The notes under the pieces are model-generated. The model saw only the letters and a list, made by a program, of their open reading frames with translations, had not been told where the DNA came from and made no database searches. A stretch of 47,329 nucleotides of DNA from Limosilactobacillus portuensis (GTDB taxonomy: Bacteria > Bacillota > Bacilli > Lactobacillales > Lactobacillaceae): positions 1 through 47,329 of the forward strand of contig NZ_JABUXQ010000019.1 of assembly GCF_014838735.1 (NCBI RefSeq), read 5' to 3'. Of this stretch, positions 35,647 through 43,646 are shown piece by piece; position 1 is the first letter of the stretch, and every line of letters starts with the position of its first letter. A program made the translations under genes and the position numbers.

Positions 35647-37422
35647 ATGAATCGACATCCAGATTATCTTCTAAACCGGGTTAATGAACCGGCTGATATT
35701 AAATCAATGTCTCTTGAACAACTAAAGCAGTTAGCAACCGAAATGCGTCAGCTAGTTCTTGAACGAGATGCAGCAATTGGGGGTCATGTTGGCCCAAACC
35801 TTGGAATTATGGAAACAACGATTGCATATCATTACGTTTTTAACTCTCCTCATGACAAGGTTGTTTGGGATGTTTCCCACCAATGTTATCCGCATAAAAT
35901 GTTAACCGGTAGAAAGATTGGTTTTCTGGATCCGGATCATTATGAGGATATTTCTGGCTATACTTCTCCTGAAGAAAGTGTCCATGACTTTTTTGAAATT
36001 GGTCATACCTCGACATCCGTTTCATTGGCAGTTGGCCTGGCACAAGCTCGTGACTTAATGCATCCTGACTCCACTGATAATATTGTTGCTGTAATTGGTG
36101 ATGGTTCACTAAGCGGTGGTCTAGCCTTTGAAGGATTGAACAATGCTGCTAAGCTCCATTCTAATTTGATTATTGTTGTTAACGATAACCAAATGGCGAT
36201 CGATAAGGATCAAGGTGGCCTTTATCAAGGGCTGAAAGAATTACGTGATACTAATGGTAAGGCAGAGAATAATATTTTCAAATTTATGGGCTTAGACTAT
36301 AAGTATGTTGCAGACGGCAATGACCTTCAAACAATGATCGATGCCTTTAAGGAAGTTAAAAATATTGATCACCCGATTGTCCTCCATGTTAATACCTTAA
36401 AAGGGAAGGAATATCAACCGGCCGTTGAGGATAAGATGGATTGGCATTGGCAGCCGCCATTTGACATTAAGACTGGTGAGCTTAAGGAACATAAAAATAC
36501 CGAAAACTATAGTGATGCAATCTTAACTGAGTTAGGCCACCAAATTGATGACGGTGTACCGGTAGTTGCTCTAAATGCTGCTATTCCCGGTGTCTTTAAC
36601 CTTAAGAAGTTCCAAGCTAAGTATCCTGATCACTATTTTGATGTGGGAATTGCTGAACAAGACTCCATTACTACAGCAGTCGCTATGGCAACTGCTGGTG
36701 CACGTCCGGTTGTCTTTCAAAATAGTACGTTCCTTCAACGGGCATACGATCAATTGATCCATGATATGGCCCTTAATGATGCACCGGTAGTAATGATTGT
36801 TAGGGGTGGAACAATTGCCACTAATTCTGCTACCCACCAAGGAACCTTTGATATTTCAATGATCTCTAATTTACCAAACATTGAATACCTTGCTCCAACA
36901 AACGTTGAAGAACTGATTTCAATGTTGAAGTGGGCCCTGAGTCAAACTGAACAACCAGTAATAATTCGGGAGCCTGAAAAGAAGTTGCTTCACGGAGAGG
37001 TTAGTCAAGATGATTACAGTGTTATTCATTATGACGTGGCCCATGAAGGTAGTGAAGTCGCTATTATGGCTGTTGGTGATTTTTGGCAATTAGGACTTGA
37101 TGTTTGTGATCAACTGCAAAAAAAGTTAAACATTAATGCAACGTTAATTAACCCAAAGTCCTTAACCGGAATTGATCAAAATTACCTGCACCATCTTTCT
37201 GAAAACCATGATGTTGTTGTTACCTTGGAAGATGGCAACGTTAGCGGTGGCTTTGGTGAAACCATTTCTCGTTATTATGGGCCTAAAGCAATGAAAGTTT
37301 TGAACTTTGGTGCTCCTCGTGAATTTGCTGATAATGTTCCGCTAGAAGTCCTTTATGATTGGTATCATTTAAAACCGGAACAGATTGTTGATGACATTGA
37401 AGAAGTGATTCACGCCCTTTAA
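35647..37422 (+). CDS. DXS-like thiamine diphosphate enzyme
   Basis: 591 residues with transketolase-type domains in DXS order. GGHVGPNLGIMETT, DVSHQCYPHKMLTGR and GHTSTSVSLAVGLA are DXS-like; GDGSLSGG with VNDNQ binds thiamine diphosphate, and VGIAEQ carries the catalytic Glu. In the substrate loop the DXS sequence DRAGxVGADGxTHxG reads VRGGTIATNSATHQG: the Arg and His are kept, but the Asp (427 in E. coli) is Asn. The later YPRG, whose Arg 478 holds the substrate phosphate, reads EPEK. Lactobacilli make isoprenoids by mevalonate, so a DXS would be an orphan; a different acyl acceptor is likely. The ATG at 35647 has AAAGGG 8 bases upstream. Monocistronic. Confidence 0.85.
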   Translation: MNRHPDYLLNRVNEPADIKSMSLEQLKQLATEMRQLVLERDAAIGGHVGPNLGIMETTIAYHYVFNSPHDKVVWDVSHQCYPHKMLTGRKIGFLDPDHYEDISGYTSPEESVHDFFEIGHTSTSVSLAVGLAQARDLMHPDSTDNIVAVIGDGSLSGGLAFEGLNNAAKLHSNLIIVVNDNQMAIDKDQGGLYQGLKELRDTNGKAENNIFKFMGLDYKYVADGNDLQTMIDAFKEVKNIDHPIVLHVNTLKGKEYQPAVEDKMDWHWQPPFDIKTGELKEHKNTENYSDAILTELGHQIDDGVPVVALNAAIPGVFNLKKFQAKYPDHYFDVGIAEQDSITTAVAMATAGARPVVFQNSTFLQRAYDQLIHDMALNDAPVVMIVRGGTIATNSATHQGTFDISMISNLPNIEYLAPTNVEELISMLKWALSQTEQPVIIREPEKKLLHGEVSQDDYSVIHYDVAHEGSEVAIMAVGDFWQLGLDVCDQLQKKLNINATLINPKSLTGIDQNYLHHLSENHDVVVTLEDGNVSGGFGETISRYYGPKAMKVLNFGAPREFADNVPLEVLYDWYHLKPEQIVDDIEEVIHAL

Positions 37423-37499
37423 AATTAAATTTTCTTCGTGAAAAAAGAGATTCCTTCCGTATTGGTATTATGTAAGCCAATTTTGGGGGGAATTTTTTT

Positions 37500-39010
37500 A
37501 TGAGTAATAAGAAATCAATTATTAAACAATGTGTTGGGATTACTTCCGCGACTGTTCTAATGACAATGGCTGTTTCAGTCGGTACTGGTCACAGTGCGAG
37601 TCAGAAGCCAGGTCAAACAACTATTAACCAGCAATTAAATAACTGGGATGAGGTTCGTCAAATTACACGGACTATAAAAATTGATGATCCATACAAGGGG
37701 ATGCAAACAGTTAAACAGACAGTCACTTTTAAAAAGATTGCTAATAGCTGGCAACCGCAATCACTTAGTATTTGGCCATCATTCTTTATACCAAACTATG
37801 ATGACTTTGAACCGAATACCTTGCAAGTGCGAGCACAACCGGTGTCAGTAAATGATTCTGATCAGACCATTTCAGTAACATATCATCAATATAAGATTGC
37901 AGATCGAGAACGGTTAGTTGAAGCACGACCGTCATTTTATTGCTACGATGAAACCCTTAAATTTACGGTGAAGGCTTTGAGTAGTACGACACTTAAGGTT
38001 GGTCAATGGTATGACGTTCCTCTTGCGCCAAAAGGATTTGAATATTGTTGTCCAGAATCATTACCAAAGAGACTTAAGTTATATCAGAGCAGACAGGATC
38101 CATTTATAGTGTTAATTCGGCCGTTGCAAAAACTTGATGAGCATCCAGCGGAAGAGAAAGCCGATCAGAAATCGGCAAACAAAGAGCAACTAATTAACCA
38201 ACCAGAAGAAAAAGAATTGGTAGCCACTGGAAGTCAAACAGAATTAGTATCTATTAATGATAATGAAACTAATGATAATGAAACGCAAACAACCGGAATC
38301 CAACTACAGGATCAGGGACAACAAACAACTCCTCCTAGTAGTAAGGATGAGGAGAGCCAAAGTAAGCAATTAGCGAAGGACGCTGAAAGTCAAACTGATA
38401 ATTATGAAACGAGGACCAATGATACTCAAACTGAAAAAAGCACTTTTAAGCAGGAAGAAAGTCAAACTGATGAAGCACCAAAGAATGACCATGCTACTCA
38501 GACAGATTCATTGGACAAGGAACAACCTAGCCAAAATAGAATTAAGGAGAAAACTGATCCGGTGCCAAACGATGTTTTGACGGGGGATGATCAGCGTCCT
38601 AATCACGATAACCATGAAAGTAATGAGGTTACTAAAGGAACCCAGACAGAAACAGTTTTACGTCCCAATTCAATATCACAGAAAGAGCAAGAAGCTCAAA
38701 CAGCAGAAATTGAAACGAATAATGATAACCAGCAAGTGGTAGAATCGCGGCAAGATAATTCTCAGACAGCTCAAGGCCAGCGATCTGATAATGAAGAAAC
38801 GTCAATAGGAGATGCGGATATTCAAAAAATCCTTGATCGAGATTCAGCTTCGTTAAAAGAATTAAGTAGTAGCAAGAATAAAGATAAGCAACATAGAGTA
38901 AAGCTGCCGCAAACCGGGAATCAGACGGATAATCGAACAACATTTGTTGGATTACTGGACTAGTTACCATTATTACAATGCTGTTCTGGAAGCGACGAAA
39001 GAAAGAATAA
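37500..39010 (+). pseudogene. LPXTG-type surface protein with frameshifted anchor
   Basis: Signal peptide at 1-34. One Mub-like module at about 50-130 (ITRTIKIDDPYKG to TISVTYHQ), a second folded segment to about 210, then a 250-residue acidic, disordered spacer with nine [STA]QT motifs, and LPQTG at 469-473. The written frame stops at 38963, giving 487 residues with no hydrophobic anchor. One base after GTTGG (38946-38950) is missing relative to a frame that continues ITGLVTIITMLFWKRRKKE to a stop at 39010. With it restored the protein is 503 residues with a perfect sortase anchor. As written it would be secreted and not wall-linked. GGGGGGAA lies before the ATG. Confidence 0.82.
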
Positions 39011-39028
39011 AAAAATATAAAAAAAGAC

Positions 39029-39057
39029 TTGCATTTTTAATTTTCTAATAGTATTCT
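39029..39057 (+). promoter_or_regulatory. Promoter of the Thr-leader/permease unit
   Basis: TTGCAT (39029-39034), a 17-base spacer and TATTCT (39052-39057). Transcription would start near 39065, giving a leader RNA of about 235 bases before the permease ATG. Confidence 0.65.
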
Positions 39058-39093
39058 AATGACATTGAAAGAAATGAATTGGAGGAATTAATC

Positions 39094-39174
39094 ATGTCAA
39101 GTCGAAAAGCAATTATTCAACGTCTAACCTCCACCTCAACCACCACAACAACTACCGTGGTTGAGTACCTTTAA
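39094..39174 (+). CDS. Threonine-rich leader peptide
   Basis: 26 codons: MSSRKAIIQRL, then T-S-T-S and six consecutive Thr, then VVEYL and TAA. Eight of 26 codons are Thr, and two are Ser. A textbook ribosome site, GGAGGA, lies 7 bases before the ATG. The last codons (GTGGTTGAGTAC) form the first arm of an RNA hairpin. Such codon runs mark ribosome-mediated attenuation leaders like ThrL of enterobacteria. The peptide itself probably has no function after translation. Confidence 0.8.
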   Translation: MSSRKAIIQRLTSTSTTTTTTVVEYL

Positions 39175-39224
39175 TATTTAATAAATTCTGTAAGTTAACA
39201 GCTATCCAGAAGTTACTCAACCGC
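39157..39224 (+). promoter_or_regulatory. Antiterminator hairpin (segments 1 and 2)
   Basis: GTGGTTGAGTA (39157-39167, end of the leader peptide) pairs with TACTCAACCGC (39214-39224) with one G-U pair. After one mismatch the stem extends by CTT/AAG. Segment 2 is the same sequence that forms the 5' arm of the terminator, so the two structures exclude each other. Confidence 0.75.
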
Positions 39225-39275
39225 CTATCAAATGATTTGAACCTGGTTGAGAGGGACTTTTTGGGTAGCTTTTTT
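39200..39275 (+). terminator. Attenuator terminator (segments 2 and 3)
   Basis: AGCTATCC (39200-39207) pairs with GGGTAGCT (39263-39270), AAGT with ACTT, and CTCAACC (39216-39222) with GGTTGAG (39245-39251), with a small TCAAAT/ATTTGA hairpin on top. Six T follow at 39270-39275, 26 bases before the permease ATG. Confidence 0.75.
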
Positions 39276-39300
39276 AGTTGAAGGAAATGAGGAGTTAGAC

Positions 39301-40680
39301 ATGAGTGAAAATAAAGCAAAACTAAATCGGACGATGACGCCTGGACAGATGGAAATGATTGCGATCGGTGGAACAATCGGTAGTGGTCTTTTTATGGGGG
39401 CTACTTCCACTATTAAGTGGACTGGTCCTTCCGTTCTGCTAGCATATGCCTTTGTCGGCTTAGTTCTCTATGGTGTTATGCGGGCCCTTGGAGAGCTAAT
39501 TTATATTAGTCCGGGAACTGGTTCCTTTGCGGATTATGGTTCGAAGTATATTCATCCAGTTGCTGGGTATTTAACGAAATGGAGTAATGTCTTCCAGTTT
39601 ATCATCGTTGGGATTTCTGATATTATCGCAATGAGTCAATATCTAAATTATTGGTGGCCGAACCTTCCGGATTGGATTTCTGGGTTAATAATGATCGTTA
39701 TTTTGACCTTAGCGAACCTAGCATCAGCAAAAGCATATGGTCGACTGGAGTTCTGGTTTGCCATGATTAAGGTTGTCACGATTATTGCGATGATTATTCT
39801 TGGTTTACTGGTTATTGTTCTTGGGTTAGGTAATAACTGGCATCCAGTTGGGATTTCTAATTTATGGTCTCATGGCGGATTCTTTACTGGTGGCTTTATG
39901 GGCTTTATGTTCTCGCTATCTGTGATTGCTGGTTCTTATCAGGGAATTGAGTTATTGGGAATCACTGCTGGTGAAGCCGAATCACCACGTCATGCGATTG
40001 TGAAATCAGTTAAGTCCGTTATCTGGCGGATCTTAATCTTCTATATTGGTGCAATTTTCGTCATTGTTTCTATTTACCCATGGAACGAATTGAAGTCCGT
40101 TGGCTCACCATTCGTTGAAACCTTCACGAAGGTTGGAATTACTGGAGCAGCCGGAATCATTAACTTTGTTGTTTTGACAGCAGCTCTTTCTGGAGCTAAC
40201 TCTGGAATTTACAGTGCTAGTCGGATGTTGTTCAAGCTTTCTGTTGATGGGGAAGTACCAAAGTTCTTTAGTAAGCTTTCCAAGCGCGTTGTTCCTAATG
40301 TTGCAATCCTCACGATTTCTTTCTGGATCTTCCTTGGCTTTGTAATTAATGAATTAATGTCGATTTTTAGTTCTGCTGCTCAAAATATTTTCGTCATTGT
40401 ATATAGTTCCAGTGTTCTTCCAGGGATGGTACCATGGTTTATCATTCTCTTGTCAGAACTTCACTTCAGGAAAGAACACCCTGAACAGCTTAAAGATCAT
40501 CCATTCAAGATGCCGCTTTACCCGGCCTATAACTACTTTAGTTTGATTGCCTTGACTGTGATCTTGATCTTCATGTTCTTTAACCCAGATACTCGAGTTT
40601 CAGTATCAGTTGGTGTTATCTTCTTGATTATCATGAGTATTATTTATCGTGTCCGTGTTCATGAAGGAAAAGAAAAGTAA
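39301..40680 (+). CDS. Amino-acid permease, AAT/APC family, candidate Thr/Ser transporter
   Basis: 459 residues, about 12 membrane helices. The N-terminus MTPGQMEMIAIGGTIGSGLFMGA carries the substrate-binding GSG of helix 1, and SVIAGSYQGIELLGITAGEAESPR is the helix 6/7 signature of the AAT branch, which includes E. coli ThrP, GabP and LysP. Substrate cannot be read from the protein alone, but the threonine-coded leader upstream makes threonine, perhaps with serine, the best guess. The ATG at 39301 follows GAGGAG; the frame upstream is the attenuator. A terminator follows. Confidence 0.9.
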   Translation: MSENKAKLNRTMTPGQMEMIAIGGTIGSGLFMGATSTIKWTGPSVLLAYAFVGLVLYGVMRALGELIYISPGTGSFADYGSKYIHPVAGYLTKWSNVFQFIIVGISDIIAMSQYLNYWWPNLPDWISGLIMIVILTLANLASAKAYGRLEFWFAMIKVVTIIAMIILGLLVIVLGLGNNWHPVGISNLWSHGGFFTGGFMGFMFSLSVIAGSYQGIELLGITAGEAESPRHAIVKSVKSVIWRILIFYIGAIFVIVSIYPWNELKSVGSPFVETFTKVGITGAAGIINFVVLTAALSGANSGIYSASRMLFKLSVDGEVPKFFSKLSKRVVPNVAILTISFWIFLGFVINELMSIFSSAAQNIFVIVYSSSVLPGMVPWFIILLSELHFRKEHPEQLKDHPFKMPLYPAYNYFSLIALTVILIFMFFNPDTRVSVSVGVIFLIIMSIIYRVRVHEGKEK

Positions 40681-40690
40681 ATATATAGCT

Positions 40691-40740
40691 AAAGCAGCTT
40701 TGTAAATCCTGTTCGAGGGGACTCACAAAGCTGCTTTTTT
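40691..40740. terminator. Bidirectional terminator
   Basis: AAAGCAGCTTTGT pairs with ACAAAGCTGCTTT, followed by T. It is shared by the convergent permease and nuclease genes. Confidence 0.85.
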
Positions 40741-41569
40741 AGTTTTGTTTTACTGCACCGGTTGAATAATTAATGGTAATGTTTCTTTGGACATTCGGAA
40801 CAAAGACATTGTATTCTAGAGAACCATCACTAGATTTAGCTTCGATATGAGCACCTGCCGGAACGATATTATTACCGTCATAAATATTGGTAACTCGGTA
40901 GCGAACTTGCTTATTCTGATCTAATGCTTTTCTCACCAGACCTTCGTAGTAATTTTGTCCTGTTGAGTTCTTACTTCGTGCTTCATTTGCCCAGGCAGTT
41001 TGCGTGGCAATATTAGATGGATTTGATTCGGATGCATCAAATCCATGAATACCACCAACTAGTGCATAGGCAAGAAGGTGTCCGCGATCGTATGCATGAT
41101 TGTACCCGCCTTTAAGATTATGCGCCTGAAGGAAGCCAGCTGGTCGCCAATCCGTAGCACCATTCCCTGTGGCAATTCGGCTTTTATATTGACGAGTTGT
41201 CCTGTTTAACCAGGCATCACCTTGCCACGCCCTTCCTTGACGGTCAAGATGATTTACAGCATAGGGTGCACTTGCAATCTTAGTGTTAAGATTTGTTTGG
41301 TTATTATTGATAATAAATGCACCAGCTTTGTTCCAGGTAATTGAAGTGCCAAGTTGTTGGCGAACAGCCGGAGTTAAGACTGAATTAGCCTGTTCCTGAG
41401 TTGGCGGTAATGTTTTTTGATCGTTGTGACTGGTTTTCTTCCAATAAGCAATTTTACTAATATGGCTTAACGAAGCATTTGTTAGCTGAGGTTGCTGGAT
41501 AACTCCAGTAACTACTAGTAAACCAGCAAGAGCAAATAAAAGGTGATAGAGGCGTTTCTTAAGTTTCAT
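40739..41569 (-). CDS. Secreted DNA/RNA non-specific endonuclease (DRGH type)
   Basis: 276 residues. N-terminal signal or anchor helix (LYHLLFALAGLLVVTGVI), then the beta-beta-alpha-metal nuclease domain: YDRGHLLAY with the catalytic His 164 in DRGH (161-164), and NIATQTAWANEA with the metal-binding Asn 186. It resembles streptococcal EndA and related entry nucleases, which degrade DNA outside the cell for nutrition, escape from traps, or uptake during competence. TGGAGTGAATTT lies before the ATG. Monocistronic. Confidence 0.92.
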   Translation of the reverse strand: MKLKKRLYHLLFALAGLLVVTGVIQQPQLTNASLSHISKIAYWKKTSHNDQKTLPPTQEQANSVLTPAVRQQLGTSITWNKAGAFIINNNQTNLNTKIASAPYAVNHLDRQGRAWQGDAWLNRTTRQYKSRIATGNGATDWRPAGFLQAHNLKGGYNHAYDRGHLLAYALVGGIHGFDASESNPSNIATQTAWANEARSKNSTGQNYYEGLVRKALDQNKQVRYRVTNIYDGNNIVPAGAHIEAKSSDGSLEYNVFVPNVQRNITINYSTGAVKQN

Positions 41570-41675
41570 AAATTCACTCCATTTCTAATAATTCCAAAGT
41601 CTATTTTACTAGTTTGAACATACGTTTGGAATAATTATTTAGAATTAATTTATAAGTTCATTGTGTTTAATAAAA

Positions 41676-41704
41676 TTGACACTTTCAACCGCTTTCACTA
41701 AAAT
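41676..41704 (+). promoter_or_regulatory. Oleate hydratase promoter with cre-like site
   Basis: Consensus TTGACA (41676-41681), a 17-base spacer and TAAAAT (41699-41704). The spacer contains, on the minus strand, TGAAAGCGGTTGAA (41684-41697), close to the CcpA operator TGWAARCGYTWNCW with two deviations. Carbon-source control is possible. Confidence 0.55.
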
Positions 41705-41750
41705 TAAGGTAGTTATGATGCACTTGTTTACTGAGAAGGGAGTCGTCAAA

Positions 41751-43527
41751 ATGTATTATTCAAACGGGAATTATGAAGCCTTTGCTCGACCAAAGAAGCC
41801 CGCTGGCGTTGACAAGAAACACGCCTACATCATCGGTGGTGGTTTAGCTGGCTTATCGGCAGCTGTGTTTTTAATTCGTGATGCTCAAATGCCGGGTGAG
41901 AATATCCATATTTTAGAGGAATTACCGGTTGCCGGTGGTTCTCTTGATGGTGAAGATCGTCCTGGAATTGGTTTTGTTACTCGTGGAGGCCGGGAAATGG
42001 GGGAACCATTTCGAGTGTATGTGGGACATGTATCGTTCAATTCCATCACTTGAAATTCCAGGTGCTTCCTACCTTGATGAATACTACTGGTTAGATAAGG
42101 AAGATCCAAACAGTTCTAATTGTCGTTTAACCTATAAGCGGGGAAATGAAGTTCCATCGGACGGTAAATATGGTTTAAGTAAAAAGGCAATCAAAGAGCT
42201 GACTAAGCTAATTATGACCCCTGAAGAAAAGTTGGGAAGGGAGACTATTGGTGAATACTTCTCTGATGATTTCTTTGAAAGCAATTTCTGGATTTATTGG
42301 TCAACAATGTTTGCGTTTGAACGGTGGCACTCTCTAGCTGAAATGCGTCGTTATATGATGCGGTTTATTCACCATATTGATGGTTTACCGGATTTCACTG
42401 CACTGAAGTTTAATAAGTATAACCAATATGAATCAATGACCAAGCCACTATTGGCCTACCTGAAAGATCATCATGTCAAGATTGAGTACGATACCCAGGT
42501 AAAGAATGTTATTGTTGATACTCAGGGGCGGCAAAAGCACGCTAAGCGAATCTTATTAACTCATGCCGGTAAAGATAAAGTTGTTGAGTTAACGGACAAT
42601 GACCTTGTCTTTGTCACAAACGGTTCAATTACAGAAAGTTCTACTTACGGCAGTCACCATCAAGCAGCTCGACCAACGCAAGCACTTGGTGGTAGTTGGA
42701 AACTGTGGGAAAACCTTGCTCGGCAGTCAGCTGATTTTGGTCATCCTGATGTCTTTTGCAAGAATCTTCCAGGGAGAAGCTGGTTCATTTCCGCTACTGC
42801 AACCGTTAAGAACCCGCAAGTTGAACCATACATTGAACGCTTAACCAAGCGGGATCTCCATGATGGCAAAGTTAATACTGGTGGAATCATTACGGTCACT
42901 GACTCTAATTGGATGCTTTCCTGGACAATTCACCGTCAACCGCACTTCAAGAAACAAAAGAAAAATGAAACCATTGTTTGGATTTACGGTCTGTACTCTA
43001 ATACAAAGGGAAACTATATTAAGAAACGGATCGTTGATTGTACTGGTGAAGAGATTACTAAAGAATGGCTATACCATCTGGGGGTTCCAGAAGCGTTAAT
43101 TGACGATTTGGCTAAGGAGAGTTCAATTAATACTGTTCCAGTATATATGCCATTCGTCACTAGCTACTTTATGCCACGAGTTAAGGGCGACCGTCCAGAC
43201 GTTGTTCCAGAAGGATCTGCTAACTTGGCATTTATTGGTAACTTTGCTGAATCTCCAAGTCGTGATACCGTATTTACCACGGAATATTCAGTACGGACCG
43301 CAATGGAAGCCGTCTACACTCTATTAGATGTTGATCGGGGAGTTCCAGAAGTCTTTAACTCTATTTATGATCTTCGAGAGTTAATGCGGGCAATGTATTA
43401 CATGAATGATAAGAAGCCGTTAAAAGACATGGACTTGCCAATTCCAAAGATTGTTGAAAAGCCATTATTAAAGAAACTCCAAGGAACGTGGATTGGTGAA
43501 TTAATGGAGCAACAGCACTTACTATAA
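41751..43527 (+). pseudogene. ohyA: Oleate hydratase, frameshifted in a G run
   Basis: FAD enzyme that adds water to the 9,10 double bond of oleate or linoleate; also called myosin-cross-reactive antigen. N-terminus: [14 protein letters not shown] and the dinucleotide fold [15 protein letters not shown], then [10 protein letters not shown]. The frame breaks at five G (41999-42003). With four G it reads [21 protein letters not shown] and continues to 43527 as one protein of 591 residues, the normal length. Later motifs such as FAFERWHSLAEMRRYMMRF, FVTNGSITESSTYG and FIGNFAESPSRDTVFT are all intact. As written, the product stops after 100 residues. One extra base in a homopolymer suggests a read error or a very recent mutation. 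The ATG at 41751 follows GAAGGGAG. Confidence 0.92.
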
Positions 43528-43531
43528 AGAT

Positions 43532-43564
43532 GAAAGAAGCTGGAAATTTCCGGCTTCTTTTTTA
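43532..43564 (+). terminator. Terminator after oleate hydratase
   Basis: GAAGCTGGAAA pairs with TTTCCGGCTTC, followed by TTTTTTA. Confidence 0.8.
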
Positions 43565-43646
43565 TGTAGCTTATCGGGGAACCACTTGCAAAAAGGGATT
43601 AAATAGTCGAAAATAAAACTAATATATTTATTGATAGTAAAGGATT

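Noticed and set aside
39058-39300. T-box riboswitch upstream of the permease
   Set aside because: No T-box core (such as GGTGGNACCGCG) is seen; the leader has an ORF with a Thr run and simple alternative hairpins instead.
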